This document shows, piece by piece, positions 29,793 through 41,431 of a stretch of 64,000 nt of DNA (position 1 is the first letter of the stretch; every line of letters begins with the position of its first letter). Origin of the DNA: Bacilli bacterium (GTDB taxonomy: Bacteria; Bacillota_I; Bacilli_A; RF39; UBA660); assembly GCA_022009835.1 (NCBI GenBank), contig CP091726.1:1394624-1458623 (forward strand). Direction: 5' to 3'. Below the pieces are notes generated by a model. It was given only the letters and a program-made list of their open reading frames with translations. It did not search any database and was not told the DNA's origin. Made by a program: the position numbers and the translations under genes.

Positions 29793-29890
29793 GCTTATAT
29801 ATAATACAACATAATATTTTTAATTTAGAGACTATATAATAGGCTCTAAATTACCTCTTAAGACCTTAGGCTTAAGAGGACAAAGAAAAA
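29793..29890. repeat. dispersed two-hairpin repeat, copy C
   Basis: Second copy of the element at 24087-24187. TATAAT at 29800-29805, hairpin TTTAGAG/CTCTAAA (29824-29830 with 29844-29850), hairpin CCTCTTAAG/CTTAAGAGG (29854-29862 with 29871-29879) with loop ACCTTAGG, then a purine-rich tail. The loop is identical to the third hairpin at 9153-9160. Confidence 0.65.
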
Positions 29891-29987
29891 AATAACATAG
29901 ACTATATTAATCTACATTATTTACTTTTTATAGTACTTACATACTTTTATATTTAATATATTTATCATATAGTAATTGCTTATTTTT

Positions 29988-31014
29988 TTAATATTTTTTT
30001 ATAAAACTATATATATAGAAAATTATAAATATTAAAAAAATGTATTTAATCCTATTATTACTGATAGATAATTAGGTGTATTTTTTGCTAATAATACTTC
30101 TAGATGTACCACTACTGAAAATATTCCATAGTAATATATATAGATAAAGATATTTCTTAAAGTTATTCTAAGTAATCTAATATCAGGTACTTCTAATGAC
30201 ACATTTATTATTTTTCCAAAGATAGTTTGGTTATGGTTAAAATATGGAATGATAATAAAGTAAAGAATCGCTAATAAAAAGATTTATATATTTATTGTTT
30301 ATTAAAAAAATGATACTAACATTATCATTAGTAGATAGATAAAGATATCTCCTAGAAAGAGTGTTATTCTTCTTAAGGAAGATACTTTTTGTCCTTCTTT
30401 TAATGATTTGGTATCGATGTCTTCTCTTGTTGGTAAATGTTTTTGGATAGGACTTATTATTAAATATCCCAGAAGACCTCCTAGTGTGTTTATTAATAGG
30501 TCATCTACATCAAAAGTACGATATGGTCTAGGATAGATATAATATAGTCCTGTTAACTGAGTTAATTCAAAGAATAGTGATATTAAGAGGCTTATAATTA
30601 TTGTTTTCTTTAATGAGCATTTATAGTAGTATCTTAGATAGACTCCTAATGGCATAAACATTATTATATTAAAGATAACAGTATATATACTAGGTATAGT
30701 TATTATTTTTTTAGAATGTTTATTTGTTTTTAATTCTATTAGGTCCTCTACTATATCTTTGATGAATGTTAATGGTATTAACTGAGGATTAATCACTTTC
30801 ATTTTGATTACTTCTTCTTTGGTTGGAAGAGGTAATATTACTAAAAAAAGTAGATTGTCATTAGATATAAGATAAAGGAATATATTATTAAAGTTCTTAA
30901 TTTATTTACTGATCCATAATGATGATATTCATATATTATATATGGTAATGTTATTAATAAAGCTAAAAAAGGAAAGATTATTAAGGCTGTTTTTATCGGT
31001 ACTAAATAGCTCAT
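29988..31014 (-). CDS. VanZ-family membrane protein, frame breaks
   Basis: About 340 residues with at least six hydrophobic segments. The VanZ core is IFNIIMFMPLGVYLRYYYKC, FFELTQLTGLYYIYPRPYRT and FDVDDLLINTLGGLLGYLII. A C-terminal membrane part (IFIYIYYYGIFSVVV, YLSVIIGLNTFL) follows a T7 break at 30303. A second break lies at the N-terminus (T7 near 30843). The role of this family is poorly known beyond glycopeptide tolerance. Start at 31014 after AGGAGAGAT, overlapping the permease stop. Confidence 0.8.
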
Positions 31015-31015
31015 G

Positions 31016-33081
31016 TTATCTCTCCTTTATTATGTTTTTACTACAGTAGTATGTTACTAAGAAATATCCTCCATAGATTACTACTAGAAATACGGCTGTT
31101 AATATTATTGACGATAGTAATGATTCTGTTCCCATTGTTTTTAAGATATAATTAGCAAACTCTATTCCAAATATTGAGTGAATTATAGCTAATAACAATG
31201 GGAATAGGAAGAATACTGCTATTTGATTGAACAAGGCTTTATTTATCATTTTTCATCTGTTCCTATTTTTCTTAACATATTAAATCTTTCTTTGTTATCG
31301 GTACTTTCAGATAATTCTTTTAAGGCTAAGATGGCTGCACTTGATATTAAGAAGATTATTCCTAGGTATAGTCCTACAAAGGTTACCATTGCTCCTAGTC
31401 CTACTGAGGAAGCATAGATATCTATTTTGGTATTATATGTTAGTAAGGTATCTTTGTTAAAATGATTATTCATTATAGTACTAACTGTCTCTTCGATATC
31501 TTCTTTTTCTTCTTTAGTGTCTGCTTGATAGTTGGCTGCTAAAACATTTTTATATGGATGAATACCTTCTAAGGCATTATCTGGTAATATTATTACTCCT
31601 GTATTAGTAGCACTTCCACTTAGTTCGATAATGCCATCTTGGCATTTTTGATATTTTGGATAGTAGTTTTTACTATTTATAGTTAGTTTGGTATTATTTT
31701 TTAAGGCTATATTTCGAATGTCCGCCATCATCTTATAATTGGCTATAATTACATATTCATTATCTTTCAGAGTTAATTCTTTTTGGTTATATAGTTTTGC
31801 TAGACGATTGTAGTCACTTAATTTTACTAAGTCTTCTCTTACGTTATAAGCTAGTGTGGGATAATCTTTTCCTATTTGTTCTATTTGGTCTCCAAAAGAA
31901 TCTTTTAGGGTTATTTCTTCTAATCTATATATATTTATGTCTACTACTTCTTTTAGATACTTGTATACATCTAATCTTTGTAAGGTATCTTTGGCAGTGG
32001 TGTTATAATCCTCTATTACCTCTTTTGAAAAGCTTTCTTGTTCTTCTTTAGATAATGGTTCTTGTAATTTTGAGAACTGAATATCAACAGGGGCTAAATT
32101 TTTTAAATTACCTGATAGAGAGTTCTTTATTGATAATGCTGAAGAAAAGATACATATGGTAAAGAATAACATTAGGCATATTATTGTCATTGAAAAAGAC
32201 AGTGGTATTTATTTTTGCTACTTATTTGACGAACGGTAAAACTATTTAGTCCTTTGTAGTAGTATTTTTTTAGATGCATTACTATCTTTTAGAATTAGAC
32301 CTGATAGTGACCAAAATATTAGAAATGTTGATATACAACCTAGGGCTATTGGTATTAATATCCCACTTATAGTATTCATAAGTGGTGAAGTACCAAAAAC
32401 ATCTGTTACTAGATAGTAAGCATATGATAGTGCTATGACCGCAATTATAAATACTATAGTGCAAATGATAGGATTTTTTAATTTTACTTTTTCTGATTTT
32501 TTATTACCATGTAATAGATCTATTAGTTTACATTTATTTACAATTATGGTGTTAAATATCATTACTATTAAATACATTATGCTAAAGTATAATAATGTTT
32601 TTAGGGCTGCTGAAGATGAAAATGTAAACTGAAATTTTGTTAGGTCTGCTTCAAACATATTGGCTACTAAGATACTCATTAGTTGTGATAAAACTATTCC
32701 TAGTGCTAGGCCAACTCCTAAGGAGATGACTCCTATTATAAGAGTTTCAAAGAAAAGTATTAGTGATATTTTTCTTTTTGACATTCCTAGGGTTAAGTAG
32801 ATTCCAAATTCTTTGTTTCTTCTTTTTATGAGAAAACGGCTGGCATAGATGATTAGAAATCCTAGAATGAATGAGACAAAGACACTTACTCCTCCTAGAA
32901 TGGTGGTCATTAGTCTTATTATTTCACTTGTTGATGATGATACATTTAGCATTACTGTTTGACTATCTATGGCATTGAAGACGTAGAAGATGGCTACTCC
33001 TAGTACTAAAGTAAAGAAATAGATAGCATAATCTTTGATACTTTTGGTTATGTTTTTTATAGACAATTTAAAGAGCATCAT
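31016..33081 (-). CDS. Bce-type ABC transporter permease (FtsX family), frame breaks
   Basis: About 680 residues. This is the 10-helix permease of peptide-antibiotic sensing/efflux pairs. It begins MMLFKLSIKNITKSIKDYAI, then FGIYLTLGMSKRKISLILFF (FtsX signature) and the large extracellular loop (about 31450-32100). The C-terminal FtsX half ends LLLAIIHSIFGIEF. Breaks lie near 32200-32265 (A7, A5, T5) and at 31249 (A5). The repaired joint reads LNSFTVRQISSKINTTVFSM, as in the family. The start overlaps the end of its ATPase gene. With the ATPase interrupted upstream, it may no longer be expressed or functional. Confidence 0.88.
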
Positions 33082-33330
33082 TTATGTCTCCTCCTAGTAA
33101 GGTTACGACATCTATTATTTTATCAAAGAATTCTTTTCTGGTATCATTTCCTTTACGAATTTCGTTATATATTTTACCATCTTTTATGAAGATTATTCTA
33201 GTAGCGTAGCTTGCGGCATAAGCGTCATGGGTTACCATTAGAATAGTGGCTCCTAGGTTATTATTTAGGTATGTTAGTTTTTTTCTAGAAGCATTTTTTT
33301 GATGACTTAGAGTCTAGGGCTCCGGTTGGT
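33068..33330 (-). pseudogene. 3' fragment of the partner ABC ATPase, cut by the conjugative element
   Basis: Reads PTGALDSKSSKKMLLEKLTY, NNLGATILMVTHDAYAASYA, IIFIKDGKIYNEIRKGNDTR and DKIIDVVTLLGGDINDAL. This is the end of a Bce-type ATPase from just after Walker B (DEPTGALDS) through the H-loop (THD). The preceding residues are NNA instead of DE, and further upstream lies the recombinase. The 5' part, with Walker A and the signature motif, must lie beyond 64000. One A7 run (fits as 5) also breaks this fragment. Confidence 0.85.
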
Positions 33331-33345
33331 GCATTGTTTAAATCC
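33325..33345. other. end of the integrated element (attachment site region)
   Basis: Homology to the ATPase gene begins at CCAACCGGAGCC (33318-33329). On its other side the sequence belongs to the element, with the recombinase stop about 30 bp away. The crossover should lie in or next to TTGGTGCA; its exact dinucleotide cannot be set without the other end. Confidence 0.65.
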
Positions 33346-33359
33346 AATTTATTTAACTT

Positions 33360-35443
33360 TCAAAATTCCATACTATTTTTCATATCTCTTGTATTAGTTT
33401 CTTTATCATATTTACCAATATAAATTCTATCGATAAAATCAGAAACAATATCTATATCAATACAGTCGATATGTTTATACTTACCATATACAGTTTCTTT
33501 TAGTTTTTCAATATTGCTTTTTTTATCATTGATTAATTTTTAGTTCTTCTTTGATTTTTAGCAGATCTATTTTTCTAACTTTTTCACTATCATCTTTATA
33601 TTTACTTTTTTTAATATTATATACTCATCTGTATCTAATAAACCATTGATTTTATCTTCGTATAAATGTTGAAAGTATGTTTTTTTATTTTTGTAATTCC
33701 TTATTAACATCAATTAATTCTTTGTTTAAACTATTTATTCTACTTTTTGAATAAATCACTATCAGTATCCTTTTTCTTTAAATTCTTTTTAATTGTTCTT
33801 CGTTATAAAAAGCGATTTAGTAATTCATTGATTTTTGCCTAACGCAAAAATTATTCAATTCATCCTTACTTATATTACTACGATTATCACAACTCTTGTA
33901 CTTTTTCCTGTTGGTCTTTGCATCTAAAATATACATGATTACAATCTCCTGTTCTGCAATAAATTTTTCCACAACATTTGCAATAAAGCTTATGAACAAA
34001 TGGATTATAATATCCATCTTTGTTGGCACGAACTCTTTGCTTTAATCTTTCTTGAACCTTTAACCATTGTTCCAATGAAACAATTCTCTCATGTGTATTT
34101 TTCAACTCTTATCCAATCTTCTTTTATCTTTTTTTACTTTCTTCTTATTTTTTTATAACTTACATTTGTTGTTTTTTTGATTGAACTAAATTACCTATAT
34201 ATACTTCATCAGTAAGTATTTTTTTATCATTTGATCACACCACTTACATTTTTTTCTGATGTTTTTTTCATAATCAATTATTTTTTTCTCATCATTAGTT
34301 ATTTGAATAATGTCAAAATAATATTTTTTTCGTGTTCTATATTATTTTCTAATAATATATCAAATTGATAATTAATTGTATGCTTTCTATCTAACATTTC
34401 CACAACTGTCGCTATACATGTTGTATCAAAAAGGAATAAGATCATCCTTTCTTAATAGCGTCCATTTTTGCATCAAAATTATTATAATCAATATCATTAT
34501 CAGTTGTATAATATATTTTTCATCTTTTTTTCAGAATAATTTTTTTAAATACAATTTACATTTATTGTCAAAATTCTTTTTTTATCTTTAGAAAATATAT
34601 TATAAGAAATAAGATTATGCAGTATCTCCCTACTTTCATTAATATAACTTATATCGACTTTATAAAGACCTGCTTTTTTTCAATATAATCATACACTAAA
34701 TAATTATCAAGATATGCTAATTTTTAAATTTGAACCTTTAGACATCTTATACTCATACGGACTTGCAACAAAAATTATCGTTCAAATATCTTGCTATTGT
34801 TTTTAAGCCCCATTCCATTGATATAATTTTTCAAATATTTGTTTTTACAGTTTCAGAAGCTACTGGATCTATAATTAAATGATTTTTTTATTTTTCTGGA
34901 TCTCTATCGTAACCATAAGGAGCAAAACTTCCTGTAAACTCTCCACTCGCTCTTTTTTTGCTCTCAATGTTTCTTTAATGTTTATTGAAGTATCTTCTAA
35001 ATACCATTCATCTGTCAATCCTAAAATTTGACTAGTCTTTTTTTAGTTTCTCGTCTTGTATTATCAATATGATCCACAACACTTTTTAAATTGTACATTC
35101 CACTCTAAAAAAATTTATTATGCAAATATCTTTCTATAAGTTCCATATCTCTTGCAAATCTTGATTGAGTTTTTGCAATTACTACATCTATTTCTCCAGC
35201 TTCACAGGCTTTAATCATTTCATTAAACTGTGGCCTTGAACTATCTGCTCCAGACCAGTCCTCATCATTATAAACACCTACAATTTCATATCCATGCTCT
35301 ATTGCATAACTACGTAACATTAAATCTTGATTTTTAATACTTTCTGATTTTTCTTCTTTGGTTAATTTATCTCCATCTTCCTTTGATAATCTTTCGTATA
35401 ACACCGCCCTTAATATTTTATTTGTACTTGTTTCACTATTCAT
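33360..35443 (-). CDS. large serine recombinase of the conjugative element, frame breaks
   Basis: Integrase of the TndX/TnpX kind. Catalytic domain: RAVLYERLSKEDGDKLTK (Ser in RLS), VGVYNDEDWSGADSSRPQFN, VIAKTQSRFARDMELIERYL. The linker joins after repair as FLEWNVQFKSVVDHIDNTRR, TDEWYLEDTSINIKETLRAK and GEFTGSFAPYGYDRDP. The zinc-ribbon domain reads KLYCKCCGKIYCRTGDCNHV. A coiled-coil C-terminus ends TNTRDMKNSMEF at TGA 33360. About 680 residues. Breaks follow the 4-to-5 and 5-to-7 rule (four clear cases between 34890 and 35110). Start after GGAGAGG. Confidence 0.9.
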
Positions 35444-35462
35444 AAAAAATCCTCTCCTATTT

Positions 35463-35680
35463 TTTAATCATAGTTTCAAGCCCATTTAAATTATAACGCG
35501 TATTAAACATAATTACAGCCCTCTAGCAATGAATTTTCCTTTTTTTTAATATAATTATAGAATTTTTTTATTAAATATCACTGATAATTCTTCATTTGTA
35601 ATCTCTAATTTTTGATGTTTTTATATTCTTCTTCACAAACATAATTAATAGTTCTTTTTTTCTTTTCCTTTCTTAACCAT
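35463..35680 (-). CDS. small conserved-looking protein before the recombinase, frame breaks
   Basis: About 70 residues: MVKKGKEK, then INYVCEEEYKTSK and, at the end, AVIMFNTRYNLNGLETMIKK. SD GGGGGGAT. It is placed where element-specific accessory genes often precede the integrase. No function recognised; an excision-helper role would be a guess. Confidence 0.4.
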
Positions 35681-35715
35681 TTTATCCCCCCTTTTTTTAT
35701 TCTTTTTTTAATTTT

Positions 35716-36335
35716 TTAGTAATTTGATTGTTCAAACAACTTACCAATCAATACAACTTGATAACCTTTTTCTATTTGGATTACAAGTTATTAATGTTAT
35801 ATATTTATCGCTATTACTAAGCAAAAACATCAGCTTTTGCCTGTTTTTTTCTATATCATATTTATTAGTGATTTTTATAATTATACTTAACCCCTTTATA
35901 ATAAACATAAACACCATCACCAATATTAACATTTATTAATTTCTTAAAAATAAGAAATATTACTGTTTCCAGAATGTGCATATAAAAATAAAATTACCCT
36001 CTTTATCAGGATAATTACTATGTTCATCAACACTTATAGCATAGTTAATTGAACTAAAATTTTTAGTGCTGTCAACTACACCTCTTTTTAAATCTATACT
36101 AGGTATTTCTAAAATTGCTGTATAATTTATTTCTTGTTGATATTCTTTTTATTTCTGGTTGTTCTTTTTCCATTTCTTCTTCATCTACTATTTTTAGTTT
36201 CCTCAATGTAATCGTTTACCATTTCTTCATCTTTTTTTGAGTTTGATAATAATTATAAACACTCAAAAAAATGATATTATTACTAAAGAAACAATTATGA
36301 ATATTTGACCTATTATTTTTTTAGTTTTTTCTCAT
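35716..36335 (-). CDS. sortase, frame breaks
   Basis: About 205 residues. N-terminal membrane helix (IIGQIFIIVSLVIISF), then YTAILEIPSIDLKRGVVDS, SSINYAISVDEHSNYPDKEG, NFILYAHSGNS with the catalytic His, YKITNKYDIEKTGKADVLL, and TLITCNPNRKRLQVVLIG with the catalytic Cys and Arg. All three catalytic residues are present in the joined reading. It would covalently attach the element's surface adhesin (60984-63483), whose C-terminus has a sorting-type signal. The class cannot be fixed with confidence. Confidence 0.82.
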
Positions 36336-38669
36336 ATTTGATTTTTCCCTTTCTATATTATTCCAAAAAAAGATATTATCGTTTTTAATTCTCTTATTTG
36401 TTGCAATTTCTACTGTTATATCATCAGTAAATAATTGTTTTTAAATTTTATTAAATTCATTTTGTTAAACAATGTAGCTATTTCTAATGTATAAACCTCA
36501 TCAGCATCTTTTATTTCATTAATAATTCTTCCATCAAATAAATCTTTTAATTTTTTTAAAAACAGCAAAGCATTATTCTCACTATTTATATTTTTAATAA
36601 TTTTTCTCATTTTGTTTTGAGTTTGTCTTTGACTAGAAGTAATTATTTTTTGTGTTATCGCTCTCTCTTTACTATTATTATCCTTCTCATAATAATCTCG
36701 CAATTTTTCAATCGTATAATAATTATCAGTTAATCTTTTTAAGTACCTTTGTTTCTCTTTCACAAATTGGCACTTTTTTTATATTTTTGGATATAAATCA
36801 CTATACATATATGTATCTCTAAATATTGGATTACCAAATACAGGAAAGATAATAGTTTTTATATTTAAGTGCAATAATTTCATTTTGCAGTTAATAATTC
36901 TCTACCCAATAAAGAAGTAGTTTGATTACCGCCTATCTTAAATGGATCGGTACTTGTACTTAATGAGCTAGTTGTTATTGTTGCTTTACCAAGTTTTTTT
37001 TCAATAATCTGTGCACACTCTACACTATTAGTTTTCAAATAACATAAAGCCGAGTTATCAATTATTATACTAGCTATTTCTTTACCATATATTTGATCTA
37101 ATTGTGCAAATGATTGTATAAAGAATATATATCTCATTCCCCTAGAACGAGCCACACTAACTGAAACTTGTATATCTCTTATTGGAGGAATTGAAGCAAA
37201 TTCTTCAAGAATCCATTCAACTTTAACTGGAAGAGTGCCATTATTTTTCAGGTAAGTTTGCAAAATTTGATAGATCTTTAATTAACATTCCTAAAATAAT
37301 TGTAACTAGTTGATAATAGCTATTATCTTCATCTGGCACAATTATAAAAAAAGTGCTGTTGGTTTTTTTAGCAACATCAGTAAGATTAAACTCACTTATG
37401 CTAGTTACATTTTCTACATTTTAAATCATCAAATATAGACATCTTTTTCTCCAAATACAGCAGTTACAGATTTATAAGTATTCTCAGCTGCTGAAAGTAT
37501 TGATGTTAAATAATCTTTTGATAAACAACCATAACTTCTAGCATTCAAGTTTCTTTGTAAATATGTTTGATTTTTCTTTAATCAATGAAGAATTTTTGAA
37601 ACTTTTTTTATACTTGCAATATTGATTTTATTTTCACCGATCAATCCTTTTTTTAAAATCCTCTAAAAAATTCCTGTTAATCCAATAAATAATTGTTTGC
37701 TACTATTAATCCAAAATGGATCCTTACTTTCTTTTTTTCAGTAAATATTAAATTTGCAAGAGAAATAACTAAGTGATTAGCCTCTGCTTGATGATTAGAA
37801 CTTTTTATTTTTGATTATCTTTTAATTTTTTTCTAATAAATCATTTTGGTGATAATGTACTCAAATATTCCTCTAACTCCTTTTTTTAGTATGATTCTCA
37901 AAAGTATAATTTTCAAAAAAAGTTTTTTGCTTTTTTTGCATTTTTCAATGTCATCCTGATTATTTTTTTATTACCTCAATAATATAGTCTGCTAAATTAT
38001 ATTTACTTATAATCTGTTCCATATATTTTTTTACTTGTAAACATTTTTTTGATATTGATATTTTATTTACTTTTTATAAAAATATGACAAAAAGGAACAT
38101 CATATTTTTTTATCATACATACAATGTTCCTTCCATTCTGTAATGATTGGTTGCATAATATTAATTTTATTTGATTTTTGTTGGATTTCTAAAAATCTAT
38201 CGTAACAACATCATAACCATTTTTCTTCAAAAAAATTTTTACCAGTTGTTTTTAAAAAAAGTTCTGCTTTGGGATCAGTTAAAACTACTGAATGTTTTTT
38301 TCTTTAGCAGTTGCGAGATTGGATGCAGATAGGAATACTAACAGTAATTGACTTACCACTACCAGTAGAACCAATCAAAACATAATGTGGCGATTTATTA
38401 TCATAATATACATTTTTAAACTTTCCATTTTCTTTTTCATACCAAACTGGAAAACCTGCTTTATTAATATTATTTAAATCTTCTTTATCGAAGTTTGCTT
38501 TTATTTCTTTTTTATCAGCAAATTTACTAGAACCATGCTCATTGTTATTTTTTAACTTCCTTTTAAAAATTCTTGGCTCTATTATTATGATAAATACTAT
38601 AAGTAATATAACTATAATTAATAATATCATCATAGGTGGCGACATAGCATCAAACTTCACACTATCCAT
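36327..38669 (-). CDS. VirD4/TcpA-type coupling protein (T4CP), frame breaks
   Basis: The T4CP hands the relaxase-DNA complex to the secretion channel. MDSVKFDAMSPPMMILLIIV is a short N-terminus with one membrane helix. Then EHGSSKFADKKEIKANFD, Walker A YVLIGSTGSGKSITVSIPIC, SVVLTDPKAELFLKTTGK, EWILEEFASIPPIRDIQVSV, RSRGMRYIFFIQSFAQLDQI and a long helical C-terminus. The AQLD and Walker B parts are clean; 37270-38300 is broken many times. Start after GGAGATG. Located next to the sortase rather than the VirB genes. Confidence 0.88.
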
Positions 38670-38672
38670 CTT

Positions 38673-39269
38673 TTACATCTCCAAAACTTCTTTATTTTCT
38701 TTAAAAAAATCATTGTATTCTAATAATTTTTCTTTTTCTTTTCCATAAACAGTAGATAATGGATAACCAAAATTTTTTTCACTTTGAGAACAACACATTA
38801 TTTTATTATTAACAAATGTATATAGTTTTTACCTTTTCTATTTATATAATAATCATAGTTATACCCTGTATCCAAATCTAATTTAGTTAATAAATAATAC
38901 TTTTTCCGGATGAAGTTCTTTATCTGATTCAATATGTTTGATTTTTGATAAGTTACCACTTAATATTGCATCAACATTATCTTTATACTTTTTGTAAGTT
39001 TCCACAACACCAATATCTTTAGCATCTTCATAATAATTATCTAAATAGTTATTTAATACTAATTTAGAATATTTGCTATTAGAAGTTGGATGAAAATTAC
39101 CACTTACCAAGTTATAAATAAATTCGGCATAAGTTTCTTCAAATGTTATTCTTTGACATAAAAATTCTGTGTTATAAAAAGTTAAAGGATATAAACTAGA
39201 ATCTGCTAAATCTGCTGATATACTATTTTTTTTATCTATATGGATATTCTTTATATGATAATAACTCAT
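38673..39269 (-). CDS. unknown element protein
   Basis: About 195 residues. The intact first part begins MSYYHIKNIHIDKKNSISAD and includes FEETYAEFIYNLVSGNFHPT and LDNYYEDAKDIGVVETYKKY. After a break near 38880 it continues to SEKNFGYPLSTVYGKEKEKL and ends NKEVLEM 4 nt before the T4CP start. No domain recognised; operon position suggests a conjugation accessory. Confidence 0.5.
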
Positions 39270-39275
39270 ATTACA

Positions 39276-39655
39276 TCTCCATTTCTTTATCAGAATTCTT
39301 TTTCCAATAATTTAACTATATCAAATTCCGAAAAAAACATATTATCGTTGGATCGTATTCTTCTCTTGCCTTTAATGCACTTTCTATAAACTTTTATTTG
39401 GATATATAATCTTCAGGATCATTTCCTGTAATTCCAATTTTATTAAATTCGTAATCAATCTTTCATCAGTTATTTTTCCCATATATCTATACCAGTTTTT
39501 ACCGCTATGGTAAAGTCATAATCTCTTGAATAATATCAACTAATGAATCTGTCTTCTATTACCTTTTGAAAGTAGAGTTCCATCAGATTCTTCCATTTGT
39601 GATATATACCACACCAAATTAATAATCAAATTTTCTTTATTGTTATACCACCCAT
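39276..39655 (-). CDS. unknown element protein, heavily broken
   Basis: Readable pieces DGWYNNKENLIINLVWYISQ, RDYDFTIAVKTGIDIWEK and KFIESALKAREEYDPTII lie in changing frames. They form one short protein of about 120 residues. I recognise no function. Confidence 0.35.
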
Positions 39656-39662
39656 CATTTAG

Positions 39663-40254
39663 TTATCGAGCATTCACTATTTCAACTTTATCACCTTCAC
39701 TCAAATTTCTTTGTTTTTCCACTAATAAAAACCTTCCATTTTAATTCTTTGATGTCAAATCTTTTCTTTTATATAATCAAACAATTCATTTCTGGAACAA
39801 AATCTTTATTAACACCACTTATTATAAGTAAGACTTAATTTATCGTCTCTTATACAACTCCCATTGTTCCGTAAGTACCTGTTCTTATAGAACATTCGGT
39901 TGCCATTCTTCTCTCATATCTTCTTTTCTTTAGCATAATCATTTATTCCCATTGCAAAACACGCAGTATCAACACCAATATCATATTGTTTTAATTTTTG
40001 TATTTTTTAAAACTTTTATCTCTCTTTTCATCTGTTAAATTACATTTCATTTTTCATCAGTTTTTAATTATTATAAAGAAATGTATATGTTTATCATTTT
40101 CTTCTTCAAAATCAGTTGTATCAAATTGCATTTCTACAAAAACATCCTTCATATCCATATTTTTATTTTCATATCTACATGCAACATTACTACCATAACT
40201 TGGATCAGATATAATAATATCATTTAATTCTTTTATTTTACCCTTAAACTTCAT
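39663..40254 (-). CDS. conserved element protein (DPSYGS... family), frame breaks
   Basis: About 195 residues. N-terminus MKFKGKIKELNDIIISDPSY and GSNVACRYENKNMDMKDVFV; after breaks near 40050 YDIGVDTACFAMGINDYAKE, and a C-terminus ending EGDKVEIVNAR. The IISDPSY...VACRYE and IGVDTACFAMG blocks recur in proteins of gut Firmicutes elements as I remember them. Function unknown. Confidence 0.5.
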
Positions 40255-40261
40255 ATTTCCC

Positions 40262-41030
40262 CCTTTATATTTCTAAATTTTGTTCTTTATGATACTCTTC
40301 ATTAACACCATCAGTTGAATAAAACAGTTCACCATATTCATTTTCAATTTCTGCAAAAAGCATAATCTTGTCTTGACATTACTTTTTTCAACCTAGCAAC
40401 AGCATCTTTTAAATCATAGTATGTACCATCAAGTACAATAGATTCTTTTGCATCTCTATCTTCTTCTGTTTCCCATATCTTAATGCTAAAAGTATCATAA
40501 TTTATATATTCAAATATATAATCACTTACAGCTTCTTTTATATCGTCAATATCATTACAAACATATTTTTGCTCCAGAACTATCCTCAGTTCCTACATAC
40601 AATTTTTTTAGTATCATTATTATAACTCAATCCAATATTAAAACTTTTTAATTTAAGTTTTCATTATTATCATTAGTTAAATACCATTTATTATTGTTTT
40701 TCTACTTCAATATAATAATAATTTTTCATCACAATTATCACATAAATAAGTATAATCTATCAAATCACTTATTAATAATTTATTTTTGGCACTTAGGACA
40801 ATTACAAACTGTCATCAAATCATTTTTTTATTGTATTTTTTTAGTTTGATTATAAGTATTTTTCATAAATGTCTGAAATGACAGTTAAAAATTCTTTTTA
40901 TTTTTTTCCTTGATTATTATCTAATACTTGTATATCAGCATTATCTAAAAATATCTATTAAATATTCATATACAATTTTTAGATTCTTTTTAATATTTCA
41001 TAATAAGTCATTTTATTTTTCACACCTACA
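40262..41030 (-). CDS. one or two unknown element proteins, heavily broken
   Basis: Readable pieces include VCNDIDDIKEAVSDYIFEYI, NYDTFSIKIWETEEDRDAKE and GTYYDLKDAVARLKKVMS near 40390-40560. Upstream, CDNCDEKLLLY resembles the start of a zinc-ribbon. Breaks every 60-100 bp prevent a firm gene model. Confidence 0.3.
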
Positions 41031-41114
41031 TTTCTATTTCCTTATTAATATCAAAAATCTTCTTTCCTATTAGTACCAGTAATATTTATAAACTCATCAT
41101 ATATATCATTATCT

Positions 41115-41426
41115 TTAACAAATGAATAATAATTCATTAACATTACAAAAATCTCCTTCACTTATTAGATCATTCCTATCAACATTTCCTTTTTTTCGTC
41201 CAAAGTTTTTAAGTCCAATTCCATTTCTTACTTTATCTGATTCAGTTTGTGTTATCCTCATAATTCTATTATTATTTACCTCTATATCTATGTTCTTTTC
41301 AAATAATTTATTTGGATTAATATCTATATCGAATTCAAACTGAAAAATTAGATTCCATTTCATAAACAATAAAAATTTTTTTAGATCTTCACTTGAACAA
41401 ATATTAAGACCACATTTATTGAACAC
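41115..41426 (-). CDS. unknown element protein
   Basis: An open frame of 103 residues, starting MFNKCGLNICSSEDLKKF and including NRIMRITQTESDKVRNGIGL and KNFGRKKGNVDRNDLISEGD. The start may be upstream, because the preceding A/T run could hide a join to the gene at 41432-41761 6 nt away. No domain recognised. Confidence 0.4.
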   Translation of the reverse strand: MFNKCGLNICSSEDLKKFLLFMKWNLIFQFEFDIDINPNKLFEKNIDIEVNNNRIMRITQTESDKVRNGIGLKNFGRKKGNVDRNDLISEGDFCNVNELLFIC

Positions 41427-41431
41427 TTTTT

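Noticed and set aside
31797..32051. Plus-strand hydrophobic open frame opposite the ABC permease
   Set aside because: Shadow of a membrane protein gene on the other strand; composition follows from the complement of its codons.
1..33000. Use of TGA as tryptophan (Mollicutes code)
   Set aside because: TGG is used for conserved Trp positions (for example in the GNAT, UDG and kinase genes), and TGA appears as a terminal stop (recombinase, ART/S41 overlap).
33887..34105. A separate zinc-finger gene
   Set aside because: It is the zinc-ribbon domain of the serine recombinase, separated only by run-length breaks.
36416..36763. An independent helical gene after the coupling protein
   Set aside because: Repairing the runs near 36780-36880 joins it in frame to the coupling protein as its C-terminal region.
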